In this document: piece after piece, positions 1-11,181 of the stretch
How the letters are laid out: every line of letters begins with the position of its first letter
Position numbering within the stretch: the first letter of the stretch is position 1
DNA from: Isoetes taiwanensis
Lineage: Eukaryota; Streptophyta; Lycopodiopsida; Isoetales; Isoetaceae
NCBI GenBank assembly: GCA_021234155.1
Contig: JAJEKV010000065.1
Coordinates: forward strand, 6,394,446 to 6,458,445
DNA: 64,000 nucleotides
Direction of reading: 5' to 3'
Program-made: the position numbers and the translations under genes
The notes under the pieces: generated by a model
The model's database searches: none
What the model was told of the DNA's origin: nothing
Seen by the model: the letters and a program-made list of their open reading frames with translations, nothing else

Positions 1-378
1 TGAATAGTTTACGATCTTTAGTGAAAGGACTGGTGCCTAAGCTTACCCCGCGATATGCCGGACCCTTTTAAAATTCTGAAAATAGGCCCAATGGCATATG
101 AGTTGAGCTTACCACAGGACCTTGAGATCCATCCTGTGTTTCATGTAAGTCAACTGAAGCATGCTATACTAGATACGGATAACGTGGTTAGTCCTGAGAG
201 TATACCGCTTGTCTAAAACTCCTCTGTAACGCCAGAACGTCTTTTGGATAAAAGAGTTCGGCAGCCGCGCAACAGAGATTTCGTAGAACATTTGGTCTTA
301 TGGTGAGGCCAGACTCCCAAGGATGCCACATGGGAGTCGGATAAGTTCGTGCAGCGGTTTCCTCACCTGAACTAATTA
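1..378 (+). mobile_element. Ty3/gypsy chromovirus pol 3' end (integrase C-terminus and chromodomain), decayed
   Basis: Translation gives the end of a Ty3/gypsy polyprotein. The integrase C-terminal region is recognisable around 55-160 (residues like GPMAYELSLP and HPVFHVSQLK, the typical HPVFHVS motif). A chromodomain-like tail follows at about 230-375 (PERLLDKR ... DATWESDKFVQRFPHL). Chromodomains in plant gypsy elements (chromoviruses) guide integration into chromatin. Stops interrupt the frame near 213 and 304, so it is dead. The rest of the element lies left of the window. A polypurine tract and an LTR follow directly, which fixes the orientation. Confidence 0.88.
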
Positions 379-401
379 AAATACCTTGAGGACAAGGTCT
401 T

Positions 402-416
402 AAAGGAGGGAGGAAT
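402..416 (+). other. Polypurine tract of the gypsy element
   Basis: A purine-rich stretch (AAAGGAGGGAGGAAT) lies directly before the TGTTACAGG start of the LTR. This is the usual place and composition of the plus-strand primer of LTR retrotransposons. Confidence 0.7.
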
Positions 417-1167
417 TGTTACAGGTGCTCCCAGGCGTGATCGTTTTTACGGACTCCTGACGGATGTCCATGAGCACGGGGGTACCGTCGATAGCATGCC
501 GAGGGCATAGTGGCTATGCGACTGGACCATAAGCTCATAATCGGGTTATGGGGACATTCTGGGGCTAGCAAAGTTGGCCCTAAGGGCGCAACATTTAATG
601 TTTATGGATAAAAACATTAGCTATAGTTTCTTTGGACATTAATATTAATGTCAAAGGGGGTCATATGGCACTTTTGCTATTGGTTAGAATGAGCCAATAA
701 GGGGAATGGTGAAGAAAAGCTCGAAGCTTTTCTGATATGCGGCTCTAACGGCAGCAGGCCGAATTGCTCTCAGGGATCGCATGTCAGGGCATGATAGACA
801 CCTGGATGTGATCGAAACTGCTGGATAGTGCATGCAAGAGCAAAAATCAATCCTATTTAAAAGCCAGAGGATGTGCTTTAGAAAGACTCACAGATTGACA
901 AAGCTTTGCAATTCTTTTGTTCTTGTGCAGGTTGAATTACCTTTGCTGATCCAAAGCCATACAGCTCAAATCCGACCTCTTAGAGTTAGGTTCTGGCTCT
1001 TTGCTACACCACTCGGTGGTTGTGGGAAGAATCTCTCTCTGTAAAATTGCTTGTGTTCTGGGAGACTAATCCCATCGGTCACGGGGAACCCTGGGAGTTC
1101 GTGGTGTGGGCGGTAGACCGGTGGCCTTTCCCCATTGCTTTGAAAGCTGCAGAATTGCTGCGTGACA
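417..1167 (+). mobile_element. 3' LTR of the gypsy element
   Basis: The block begins TGTTACAGG right after the polypurine tract and ends ...GCGTGACA at 1167. This matches the TG...CA rule and gives a 751-bp LTR. The right border is independently supported: sequence from about 1169 onward matches intron 2 of the second alpha-kinase copy from about 11560, so the LTR edge is the point where homology starts. A TATA-like CCTATTTAAAAG at 852-863 could be the LTR promoter. The 5' LTR is outside the window. Confidence 0.72.
852..863 (+). promoter_or_regulatory. TATA-like box in the LTR
   Basis: CCTATTTAAAAG lies in the second half of the LTR, a plausible position for the U3 promoter. There is no independent evidence that it is used. 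Confidence 0.3.
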
Positions 1168-1495
1168 TCATCCTACAAATTCCTATAATGAATTGAATTG
1201 ACTTCTAGTGTTCACAGGGACCATGCCATCTATGGGACTCAAAAGCTCACTACTATGTCTGTACCTACCCTAACTGCTAACTTGATAGCCCATGAACTAG
1301 GAACTTGAGGAGCTTCCAATCTTTCTTTTGTTCCTGTATCTTGGAGTTTTGGCACGATGTTTAATACTACATATAAAATGCAATGGCAGATAAGACTAGC
1401 ATGACTGCTATGAAGCTACTATATATCAAGATGGAAAATCAAACTAGATTAGCTGGGAGAAAAGAAACAACTTGGTAGTACGACAACGTTCTAAC

Positions 1496-3105
1496 CTGGA
1501 GGGTTGCAGCATAGTCCTTCGTATTGACGTTTCCAGCATTATCAGAATACTTCAACCATGTTCCATTAAGTAACCGTTCCATGTTATAAAACTTGACACC
1601 CACTTCGAGCAAAGTCACGAGAGTGAAATACACCTGGGGAGGGAGCACGGGTGCAATTTAGATTTTTCCTATCCATGATGCATAGGCTCCTTAACAAACC
1701 CCCCAACACAAACCCAAACAGGTGAAATTTAATAGTAGTCTAGCGTGGGAAAGTCTAATACCTGCTTTCCTCCGTCGTATTCTTGGATGAGCTGGTTGAA
1801 CTCGACGGCCAATTGGGCAGAGACAGCTTGCACTTCCATCTGTTCGACGTAACGATGCCTTGCATGGACTTCTCTTACGTCCTCAGTGAGGGATGTTTTG
1901 AATCGCTTGACAACCATTTCAGACTCCAAACCACCGGTGTCCCGCAACATAGCATAATAAGGCCACCTCGTAGCCCCATCGGAGCTGAAGGGATGAGGAG
2001 CAATTTTGACAGTCACAGATCCGACTTTTTCTACCTCAAGATGGGTGCCGCTCCTTATCCGCTGCAGAAGCTCCTCTATATCGTCATACCACTTGCATTT
2101 GTATTGCTTCCCTGTTTCTGCCGCAACAGTAGCCCACTGGGGCGCCACAGTGCTCACCTGGCTGGATACGAATTTTCCCTTCGTAAATCCGCAGCTTCCA
2201 AACGCCAGAGTGCGAGCTATGCTTGACTTGCATGTATTCGACACATTAACTGCAACTTCTGTCGTCTCCTTGCCGAATTCCTTCTCTTCAATCCAATCCG
2301 CCCCGTTGCTTGCCTTCTTGAACTCTTCAACCATCTTTTCCGTTTTGGACCTGTAAATATGCTGGAAGGAATAGGTCGTAATTTTTGTATCTTGTTGCAA
2401 GCTGTCTAGCAATGCCTTGATGCTTCTACCCTTCTTATCTCCCGCGGCATGGTTGTCGCCGATCTTACCCTTGTAGAATTGATTGCCATGGCAAGGAGCA
2501 TCTGCAATATGCACAATAACTCTATTCGTGGCCTGCCAATTTAATCCGGCTATCAGCTCCAGACCGGTAAATATATCTTCCGCTTCATCCCCGCCCCCAG
2601 TTGCTTTCACAGCGGAGATAGCTTTCACGAATTCGCTATTTGAGCCACTGAAGCTGCTTGTGAAGTCGCATTTTTCCCAATCCTTCACATCGTCTTCATA
2701 ATCCCTATATACTATGAATCCCACTCGCAGTATAGATTGCGGATACTGCTGCATGATTCCTGCTGCTGTTTGAATGATGCTGTCTCTTACTTTGTCGATA
2801 TGACTCTGCATGCTGCCGGTAGCATCAAACAGAAAGGCCAGATCCAGGCTTTGTGCAGATTTAAGTTGTGATCTGATCTCTTTGGTGCGAGATCTAATTT
2901 GGGTTTTCTCCGGCAGCGTGAGCCCATTAAGAATCTGATTCAGGAGTTCGGTGTCCTCAATAGGGGTCACCGGCGGAAGTTCGGCGTCCTCCATAATGGT
3001 GGGCATAACTGAGGGCCTTGGACATTTGGATGGTGTGGATACAATTGGCGAAGGGAAAGGTTTGGGTAGTCCGAGACAGGGAATGCAAGAGAGAATTCGA
3101 TCCAT
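1496..3105 (-). CDS. vWA domain/alpha-kinase protein, left copy, exons 1-2 (last exon not in window)
   Basis: Two exons on the minus strand. Exon 1 is 3105-1762 (448 codons, ATG preceded by an in-frame TAA). The intron 1761-1634 has a GTATTA donor and a CCCCAG acceptor. Exon 2 is 1633-1496 (46 codons), followed by a GTTAGA donor. The protein has a vWA domain with the MIDAS-like DATGS motif and the HIADAPCHG segment seen in VwkA-type proteins. The first half of an alpha-kinase domain follows: KIAPHPFSSDGATRW, then VVKRFKT with the presumed ATP lysine. Exon 2 carries NMERLLNGTWLKYS. The catalytic and zinc-binding exon of the sister copy is missing. A gypsy LTR begins 328 bp beyond exon 2, so exon 3 either lies left of the window past the retroelement or is lost. 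The frame is otherwise intact and nearly identical to the right copy, apart from short N-terminal insertions and scattered substitutions. Confidence 0.87.
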
Positions 3106-3165
3106 ATGTTAGATCTTCGCTGACTTACTAACTGATATGTTATACTATCTAATAGCCCAACGGCA

Positions 3166-3174
3166 CTTTTATAG
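3166..3174 (-). promoter_or_regulatory. TATA box of the left alpha-kinase copy
   Basis: CTATAAAAG on the minus strand, about 61 bp upstream of the ATG, is conserved at the same place in the second copy (13531-13539). This gives a short 5' UTR of roughly 30 bases. Confidence 0.6.
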
Positions 3175-3350
3175 AGCTGGGTCTCCTTCATTTCCACAAG
3201 ATGCCGACCAGGAAGCAGAGAGTACAGACGTGCTGTTGCAGATTCCAAGAATGCCCACTAAATCGACAACTAGTACCTACACAGGAAATGCCTTCCCTGG
3301 CATGGAAACAGAGGGAAGGCCTTCTCTGTAACGTGTGGAAACGAGCTTAG

Positions 3351-4660
3351 TATGACACTCGCTTCCTATTATATTAGAAGCACGATGTAGGAACCGTACC
3401 GTCCTCTAGGGGTACCATCATTTACTATGCACTTAGGAAGGAAGGAAGGTTATTTTATTGTCCGCCGAGGCCAATCGGGTGAGCATCACTATCTTAACAT
3501 ATATAATTATTATAGGATGCTTCTCTGATCACGACACGTTATCAATTTTGGTGCGCAACACTTCTATTATGATTTTTTTGACACGTTGCAAATGTTGTGG
3601 CGTCAAAACGGCCGCCGATAAGGGCATAGCCGGATCGGCTTGCCCTATGATGGCCGATCAGAGATTCGATGCTATTCTCTGAATCACGCCCCGATGTCAG
3701 TTTCAGAATCATGGCTCCGCTCTTAGATCCGGCATCTGGCAACTTGATTAGCATTAGTTGTTGCCATTATATTGATATCTTCGCAGCCGCCGCGCTGGGG
3801 TGCGGTAGAATGCCGGCGTACCGAAAGGGCCGTAAAAATTTGGGGTCCGCTAGATTTGTGGACAATAAGATTCGTGTGTGGGTTAGGACGGCGCAAATTT
3901 GGGTGAGGTCTGAAAATTGTGACCGAAGGTTTGCATGTGTAATTTGAAGAGACCGAGAATTTGTGCTGCGGGCGTAATGTGGACGAGACAATTCCTAGGT
4001 GTCCGATTCTAAGTCGTGATACAATGAATGTGCTCTCTGTCATCTTCTTGTTGCCGTAAACACAATGTGTTTGAGTTGTCACTTCTTCGCCTTCAATATT
4101 GCGGAGGAAAATTCGACACATTTTTCCGCTCAAGCCAAGCCAAGTGTTGATTAGAAGATCCGGAGAAAATCCGGTGCTCATAATATCCGGGTCATTAGCA
4201 TGGCAAGTGTCGACAATCGAGTGGATGTAGTATGGTATAAAACAAGATCTATTTGGTACGTTGTTGTGAAGTTTAGGAGGCAAAGCATTACGTTTCATGT
4301 GGCGGAATACCAAATCCACATTTCGACCCTCAGGTGAATTGGTGAACTGATCTTCTATTTTCTTATTCTATTGTATTCTGTTCTGAAAATCTAGCTATTT
4401 GCTTTTTACGCATCAATTGAAAAGAGCAGTTTGAAAAGCAGTGACATTAAAATCCATTGAATGGTTTGTGCTTTTAATTATCTTTATGTCCATCTGTTTG
4501 TTTGAAGGACCATATATGATTTCTTAAGCATCTTCTTTTAACTAGAAATCTATAATCTGGAAATTTTCTCAGAACTATTTGAGGTATGCAGTAGTTTGCT
4601 TTTTCTTCCTTATATAGATGTTAGATGAACACGAATACTTAATTTACAAAAAAAGCCCTC
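3351..4660. other. Intergenic, no recognisable gene
   Basis: No homology is recognised. A 198-codon open frame on the minus strand (4319-3723) has no domain known to me and a composition like non-coding sequence. Confidence 0.5.
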
Positions 4661-4674
4661 ATTATTCATTCTTT

Positions 4675-5240
4675 CTACATTGACATGGAAAAGCCATTTT
4701 CGAGTTTAGGGCATTTTTGCCTATTTGTGTCAGCAACAAGGAGATTTTCCAATGCTCGAGCTGCATGCTCCTGAGCAAGGACAGTCTTTGCATCCAACAT
4801 GCTAACAAGAGAAGAAATGCAACCCCAGTTCCTCGATGGCTTTCTTGGAGTCCATAATAACTGAAATATCGAAATGGCCAAAGCAAAGAACTTTGTTGCG
4901 ACAATTGTGCATTAGCCATTAGCCATGCTAGTCTATGAAGAAAAACCGACCAATAAGAGACTTCGATATCTTCTGATTGTGCAAGGTTTTGAAGTGCAAG
5001 AATTCCTATCTCTTAAGCACTGGTCGACCCAGCACCATCAAGAAAACATATCAATGGTTCTATGCCACCTTTGTTAACAATCAATTCCTTAATCTTAGCA
5101 TTCTCTGGAGAAATATTTTGAAGTGTAGCAAAATGGATGCTCTGGCAAATGCTTGACTTTGACGTAACAAGATAAAGCAACACTGGGACAACTGCCAAAA
5201 CATTTTACTCTAGTCTCTAACTTGCTTTAAGAGTTTAAAT
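4675..5240 (-). pseudogene. ARM-repeat protein fragment, frameshifted
   Basis: Minus-strand pieces read as armadillo repeats. From 5198 to 5013: AVVPVLLYLVTSKSSICQ ... NISPENAKIKELIVNKGGIEPLICFL. From about 4830 to 4690, in another frame: GCISSLVSMLDAKTVLAQEH, then AARALENLL. ARM repeats form helical scaffolds for protein binding and are common in plant U-box and vacuole-associated proteins. The pieces are in different frames with stops between them and lack most of a full ARM array, so this is a truncated pseudogene. The exact parent family cannot be named from this fragment. Confidence 0.72.
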
Positions 5241-5244
5241 ATGG

Positions 5245-7015
5245 CTATTAGAACTTGAAGCCATCTTGGTTAGCAAACAGCTCTAAATTTATATGTTTTG
5301 TAACTTCCTTCAAACTTCGCAGAATCTTTGAGCATTTGTAGCGGCATCATTTTGATGCTGGAAGTGTTTTCATATTCTTTGTTTGGCCTGAAGACAAACT
5401 GAACATCTATTATGTCCATGATGCCATTAAGTCTTTTTGAAATTGATGACATAAGTCCGAGACCATTTGATAAAGACATAAAGTCAAAGTCTATAAGGAA
5501 AAAGAGGCAACCTATGGTTACGTGAATGCTTCATAGAATGCATTTTGCGATCCCCATTATTTTTAAGGTTGATTTAAGCAACAACATGATAAGTTTTGAA
5601 AGGGATTATGCCTAGCTTTGGCAAGCTTTCTTCATGTTTGTGCTCATCACATAAGATACATATCGATTAAATTTGAATTTCTTCATTGAAAATATATCGT
5701 GGGCATGATGAGCTATCTTCCACGCATTATAGATGTAATACTTCTAAGCGTAACCATCAACAATAATAAGTTTTATGCCTTGATGTTGTTGATGACTTGA
5801 GCTAGTAAGCTATATCGTCTATAGGATCGCATTTGTATATAATTCTTCCAATGTCATCACAAGATCATCGTCATCTTGAGATATTGGATCATCCAATAGC
5901 TGAATTTTTGCATGTAGCCTGTTGTAGTGATTGGTCTAGTGGCCCCATGCAATTCGTGCAAAGTATGAAGGGATGATCGTGGATTTTTTAAACAGGTTTA
6001 TCTTAAAAAACCAGGAGATTGACTTCCAATAAAGTCGTGAGTCATTCAGCATCATGCAGCTACAAATTGGGGTTTCCCCCTCCACCTAATGCATGGTTTA
6101 CCCATGATGCTGCCTCCATACCATTGAAGCCTGAAACCACTTGCGCTTAGATTTAGTAAATGTGACATAGACTTAATGTGATTTAACCCAAATAATTTAG
6201 TTTGCATTTAATCAAGGATTGACTAAAAAAATGGTGAATCTGAATCATTTGGGCTTAGACTTAGTAAATATGGCATTGATTAAATCTACAAATTAGTTTG
6301 AGGGTAAAAAGCTAAGTCATCTATTTGACCTTTCTATGTCACATTTACTAATGCATGTCACCTAGAAAGGTCGACTAGGTGGCTTAGTTTTACCTAGTTT
6401 ACTAATGCATGTCACCTAGTTAGATTTTGGAATGTGCAAGATCAGATATTTGACGTTCGTAAACCACCTCGTTAAGCCCATTTTGTACCTCATATAGCCC
6501 TACTCAACAATGATTTACTAGCATGATTTCGCTGTTATTGCGAATATTAGATGTTTACCCATACCTAGCGACTTTTTGCTATTATAAACCCATAGAACGC
6601 AGACCATCAAACCCGGAACTCTCCTTCAATTAAGCTAAGCCATGAGCTCGGCCACGGTAGGTTCAACATATCCAATAATCTTCTGGCAAACCCAACAATG
6701 GGAAGCTTTAACAATTCACAACTCCAGCCAACAATTTCCATATGAATAAAAGGCAATAGTTAGTTTTTTGGACTTTTTCGTTATTGTTAACAAATATGTA
6801 GTCGATTAGTATCCAGTTTGACTGAATGTGTTATACATTCAAATGGTACCACAACTATTAATCTGTAACTTTTTTTAGCTCCTCATATAAAAGCTTAAAT
6901 CTTAGAACTCTATTCGACATCACATTTGAATGTCATAATCCTTCCTATGTAATTGAGTGTCCAATTTCTGTTCTCCTTCATTTTGTTCCTTCAAAATTCT
7001 TAAAACATGGCACGT
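5245..7015. other. Intergenic AT-rich sequence
   Basis: No gene is recognised. The minus-strand open frame 5479-5270 may be more of the ARM pseudogene's 5' side but shows no clear motif. At about 6350-6420 a short segment (TTTACTAATGCATGTCACCTAG) is repeated twice. Confidence 0.5.
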
Positions 7016-7019
7016 GTAC

Positions 7020-7770
7020 TTGTGTGCATTTATTACTTATAAAGCATTTATTGCACCATTTATTGCGGCCACTTAATAACCTTCTTTGCATTCATTTTTG
7101 CATTCATTGATTATATAAAGCATTTATTGCGGTAACCTCGAATATTTCGTGACGTTGACGTGATTACATGACACGTGTACAGTGTGCATTCATTTATTGT
7201 AAAGCATTTATTGCGGGCATTAATTTCAGATTTGAGGCATTTATGAGCATTTATGGCGGAAGATATGAGCATTACCATAGGATGACACGTTGCATTCATC
7301 GTGATTTATGGCGCGGTTGTGCACTTTGCATTTATTCGCGACCATTAATACACTTTGCATTTTTGTGGCCATTAATACGCTTTGAATTTATTGCTTAATT
7401 ATCAAAGCACCGACATGTGTGCACTTTGCATTTATTGTAGACATTAATACCTTTTGCATTTATTACGACCATTAATACGCTTTGTATTTATTATGCCATT
7501 AATACGCTTTGCATTTATTATGAAGTTATCAAAGCCGCGACATGTGTGCACTTTGCATTTATTGGCGGCTATTAATACCCTTTGCATTTATTGCGGCCAT
7601 TAATACGCTTTGCATTTATTGCGCCATTAATACGCTTTGCATTTATTACGAGTTATCAAAAGCACGACATGTGTGCACTTTGCATTTATTAAGGCCATTA
7701 ATACGCTTTGCATTTATTGCGAATTATCAAAGCACGCGACATGTGTGCACTTTGCATTTATTATGCCATT
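7020..7770. repeat. Minisatellite with higher-order structure
   Basis: The core TTTGCATTTATT recurs many times, spaced by CATTAATACGC-type linkers about 28-30 bp apart. A longer unit starting CGACATGTGTGCACTTTGC begins at 7411, 7538 and 7665 (period 127), then again at 7737 (72). Small open frames here come only from the repeats. Confidence 0.88.
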
Positions 7771-7969
7771 GGCAAATTTGTTAGAAGATATCAATCCCAA
7801 TATATATAGAATCTTAATGATATCCATTTTAGGATAATTATGGATATGAAATATATATCGAATGATATTAATGATTACATGCGAGTTGCGATATAGGCAC
7901 TTGGCATAAATATAGCCCTAGATTAGTCATGTGTGTCGATCATCCAACAAAACTCCATCTTATAAATAG

Positions 7970-7978
7970 AAGGCCTTC
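7970..7978 (+). promoter_or_regulatory. TATA-like box downstream of the minisatellite
   Basis: CTTATAAATAGAAGG resembles a strong plant TATA box, but no gene follows downstream. It may belong to an unidentified LTR or pararetrovirus-like leader. This is a guess from appearance only. Confidence 0.3.
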
Positions 7979-8212
7979 TTATTGTCTCGACGCATTGAGA
8001 GCACTTGAAGAGCTGTTGTGAGCGCTTCTCTTCTGCTTCACTAATTGCATGCAAGGTAAATATTCTCCCATTTTGTAATTTCTAAATTAGAGTTAGAATG
8101 TAAGATCTTACGAAGTTGCTTCACATCAATCTAGAATCACTTGGCCATTGCAGAAGAGAATGTTGGACGTTAACTGGGGTCCAACTGCACCGTTTTGAAA
8201 AAGAGAAATGTT

Positions 8213-8234
8213 CGCGGCGGCCTTGGCCGCCGCG
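8213..8234. repeat. Perfect GC-rich inverted repeat
   Basis: CGCGGCGGCC, two bases, GGCCGCCGCG: a perfect 10-bp inverted repeat with a 2-bp centre in AT-rich surroundings. It could extrude as a hairpin. Its function is unknown. Confidence 0.85.
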
Positions 8235-8284
8235 ATAAATTTCTTGTTTTATCTTATTGTGATAGGGAAGATTCTACGTGATGG

Positions 8285-9670
8285 AGTCATAACACAGTGG
8301 ACATGTAGAATACAAGTCTATTAGCCTAGTGATGCATATGTAACCCATCATTGAGAAAACTCCCCGGCAAAGAAGGATTTTCCGTTTCTAAATGCCAACT
8401 CACCGTCCATCCTCGCAAGAAGGTGGAACGTGTTCTGCACAAAAAATGGTCATTTCCAAAAATTGGGGCAAAAGTATGCTGGTGTGGTACAAAAAAATGC
8501 GACCCCAGCACTTAGATCACCACCCTACACCTACTATTCTAGCATAGTATTCCACTTGTCATTCATTGGAACTGTTACATATTTCTATTGATTACCTAAT
8601 TACCATGTGCTAGTACCAGTAACACCCTAAACAAGCTGCCATACATGGTGCTATATGAGTGCTGTCAACATGTGTCCGGACGCCTGCTTTTGTACCCCAG
8701 CAGCATACTTAGCCCATTGGCCGAAGAAGAATCATTCAACTGGCACTTATAACTATATATGTCAGAAGATCTCTATCCAAGCAGGTTAGATGAACAGCTA
8801 GGCAGCCAAATTTTAATCTAGAAGCAAAATGGAGGCTCCTGATTGCTTTATTGTCGAAGGAATTGCCTAACGAGCTCCTTGCTCCCCTTTCAGATTTTTT
8901 CAATTTGCATGAAACGAAGCATTTTCCACAACACCATCTTTGCTTGATTAATCTTGGTTCTGACAGATTAGGTATGCAAACTAAACTCAATTCTGGTTTT
9001 CCATTTCCTCATCTAACAAAATCTCATGCATTGTTTTTTTCAATAAATCTTCACCTGGGGGTTCCACCACTGCAGCACGGGTGGGTCACATAGCTAAAAA
9101 AGAGCGAACAAAAGATTTATGGACAGAAGGATGTTCGATTTTCAATCATTTATGTCATAGATAGATCATTTCCTTCATCATAGTGCTCGTTTTAATTGCA
9201 AGATTGTTAGCAAAACCGTGAATTCAGCGATGCTGGGATGTGCAATGTTATTCCATGTCGGAATTTGAATCTATATTTCCATTTATTGACGCATCACATT
9301 GATATTTCACATGCAAGTTATTATCTTGATGTAGCTTCAAGTTACTCTGTAACAAAGTTCAATTCATTTTTCTACTGATTGCTAATTTTATTTGCAGGAA
9401 TGATCCGCCTCCAAATTGTAAAGTTCGATTGGCTAAAAAATCACTAGGAAATTTTTCGATAAGGAGGTAACAGTTTTCCCAATGCTGAGGTAACCTACAT
9501 ATATTGTAATGATGTTATTCCATAGCAATGAAGGCAGAAAGACACCATACCATTTATATCATTTGCTACAACAACATATATGCTATTTTTGGCCGTTGTA
9601 TGACATTGTGACATGATCCTTACCCATATAGCATCTGTTTACGTGGCCCTTAAATCTGAAGGCCATTATG
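8285..9670. other. Intergenic, no recognisable gene
   Basis: Small open frames only and no domain recognised. It may include non-coding parts of the adjacent Harbinger-type element. Confidence 0.5.
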
Positions 9671-9679
9671 TACAGACAA

Positions 9680-10086
9680 AGTGTCTTTGATTAATGAGAC
9701 AAACAAGCATGATATTGTGCAGTATGCAACACGCTAATATTACTCTCGACAAAGCCTGCAAGCCTCTGAATGCACACTCCACTGCCTTATGCGTTGATGA
9801 GTGCATGTAATTAAATTTATCTGTTTTCGGAGGAATTTTGTTACCAGGGTAGGGTACAATCAACCATGGAAGCAAAGGATATCAAACATCATCTAGAATG
9901 TACTCAATGAACATTGTGGTTGTTAATTTGAATTGGAGATCCATTTAAGCTCTCTCCCCGCTCAACCATATGTGCGAAGTTTGAAACTCTAAGCTGACGT
10001 GCATTTTTTACACTTCCAAGATACCCAGCAACCACATCCAAGAACTTCGTGCGACTATCTACTATAGCTTGCACCAATGTGGAGAA
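9680..10086 (-). mobile_element. PIF/Harbinger transposase fragment (DDE_Tnp_4)
   Basis: The minus strand encodes the C-terminal half of a PIF/Harbinger DDE nuclease. From 10086 downward it reads VQAIVDSRTKFLDVVAGYLG and NARQLRVSNFAHMVERGESL. After a break it continues with LPWLIVPYPGN, then KFNYMHSSTHKAVECAFRGL and CCILHNI, the family's characteristic N-x-H-S-x-R-x-x-V-E-R-A-F-like block and CILHN ending. In-frame stops and the missing N-terminal half show it is dead. It is cut at its 5' side by the LINE end at about 10100. Terminal inverted repeats were not found. Confidence 0.82.
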
Positions 10087-10099
10087 ATTGTTGTTTCTA

Positions 10100-10368
10100 T
10101 CGAACCATTCAACTTCATTTTCATATTCAACTTCGGGGGAGGTAGAAACTGAGGATCACGTTTTTATACATTGCAGTGCTTATGAAGACATTAGAGAGAG
10201 ACACAACATTGCATATCCAGATTTTCATTTACTTTTGTCGTTAGATCCTAGAATATTGTGTAGTTTCTTAAAAGATGTCGATTCTCATCGAGACTTGTTG
10301 ATAAAATTGAACACGTGATGTAGTTAGTTGCTCCATGACCTCAAGGTCCTTAAGGGGCATGATAATAA

Positions 10369-10400
<32 letters not shown>
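10100..10400 (+). mobile_element. LINE (non-LTR retrotransposon) 3' end with (ATT)n tail
   Basis: The open frame ending at 10318 carries a C-terminal pattern common in plant LINE reverse transcriptase ORFs (EVETEDHVFIHCSAYEDIRE ... LDPRILCSFLKD). A short 3' UTR and a microsatellite (ATT)n at about 10366-10400 follow, as expected for the 3' end of a 5'-truncated LINE copy. Only the last ~70 codons remain. Confidence 0.72.
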
Positions 10401-10402
<2 letters not shown>

Positions 10403-10717
10403 TCAAGAAGCTCCATTTTCATATTCATTTTCATTTTCTATGAAATATTAGCTTTTTGAATCAAAGCTTATTGGAGACATTTTGGGGCAAACACAAGTTA
10501 CATTGAGTAATCCAAACATTAGTAACACGTTAATTGTAGCTTTAATATGAATTAAATTAAATTAAATTGATCTTTATCATCCACGAGATCGATAAGTCTA
10601 TGGGGCCCAAGAAAGAAAGAGCACATGAATAACATTGGCAATAATAATCTCGTTGATGAATATGTACATACCAATGTGTTGAAGGCGGACCTAATTGGGC
10701 TAAGATGGACCCAAGTA

Positions 10718-11150
10718 CTACCTCCCTGTACTTCCAAATTTCAAATTTGTAGTAAAGCTTATTCCGCTTCCCGTCGTAATTGTGTGTTTTCTAGTTGCAG
10801 AATGTATGCGGCCCACATTGGGATGTTCTATGATTGATTTGGTTGACCTTATTGATCCTAAATCTAACTTTGCGCATATATTGTTGCACTTATGAGAGTT
10901 GTAAAACAGTTGAATACCATCGTCTCCAAAATTGGTCGGTTGAAAGCGTCGCGTATCTATGCAATGGATAGCTGGATCACAAAGTTGAAATTCATTTCTA
11001 CCCTCATGATTTTCAATTTGCATCCCTTGCAAGTCTGTTACCATCAACAAGCCCTTGGAACGTACGTGTGTCCAATGAGAAAATGCCTAGTCATTCATGA
11101 CATAAGCCTCATTAGTATCAAATTTTAAATGCAATCCACATTATAGTATG

Positions 11151-11181
<31 letters not shown>

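Larger units (their letters stand above)
1169..3350 (-). repeat. Duplicated block, left copy (pairs with 11560-13712)
   Basis: From 1169 to about 3350 the sequence is closely similar, with small indels, to 11560-13712. The block includes part of intron 2, exon 2, intron 1, exon 1 and about 240 bp of promoter. Homology stops on the left exactly at the LTR edge and on the right just after the CTGTAACGTG...GAAACGAG motif. Both copies have the same orientation, so this is a direct segmental duplication about 10.4 kb apart. Confidence 0.92.

Noticed and set aside
1783-2701. Plus-strand open frames opposite the left alpha-kinase exon 1 (147, 116 and 72 codons)
   Set aside because: Antisense shadows of a strongly supported coding exon; the matching frames in the right copy (12177-12620, 12439-12750) exist for the same reason.
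3723-4319. 198-codon minus-strand open frame
   Set aside because: Long for the region, but with no recognisable domain, no supporting splice or promoter signals, and a composition like translated non-coding DNA.
7020-7770. CRISPR-like regularly spaced repeats
   Set aside because: Spacers are themselves repeated and there are no cas genes; this is a eukaryotic minisatellite.
11151-11178. Poly(A) tail marking a processed retrogene
   Set aside because: It lies inside an intron of an intron-containing gene, with no adjacent cDNA-like sequence.
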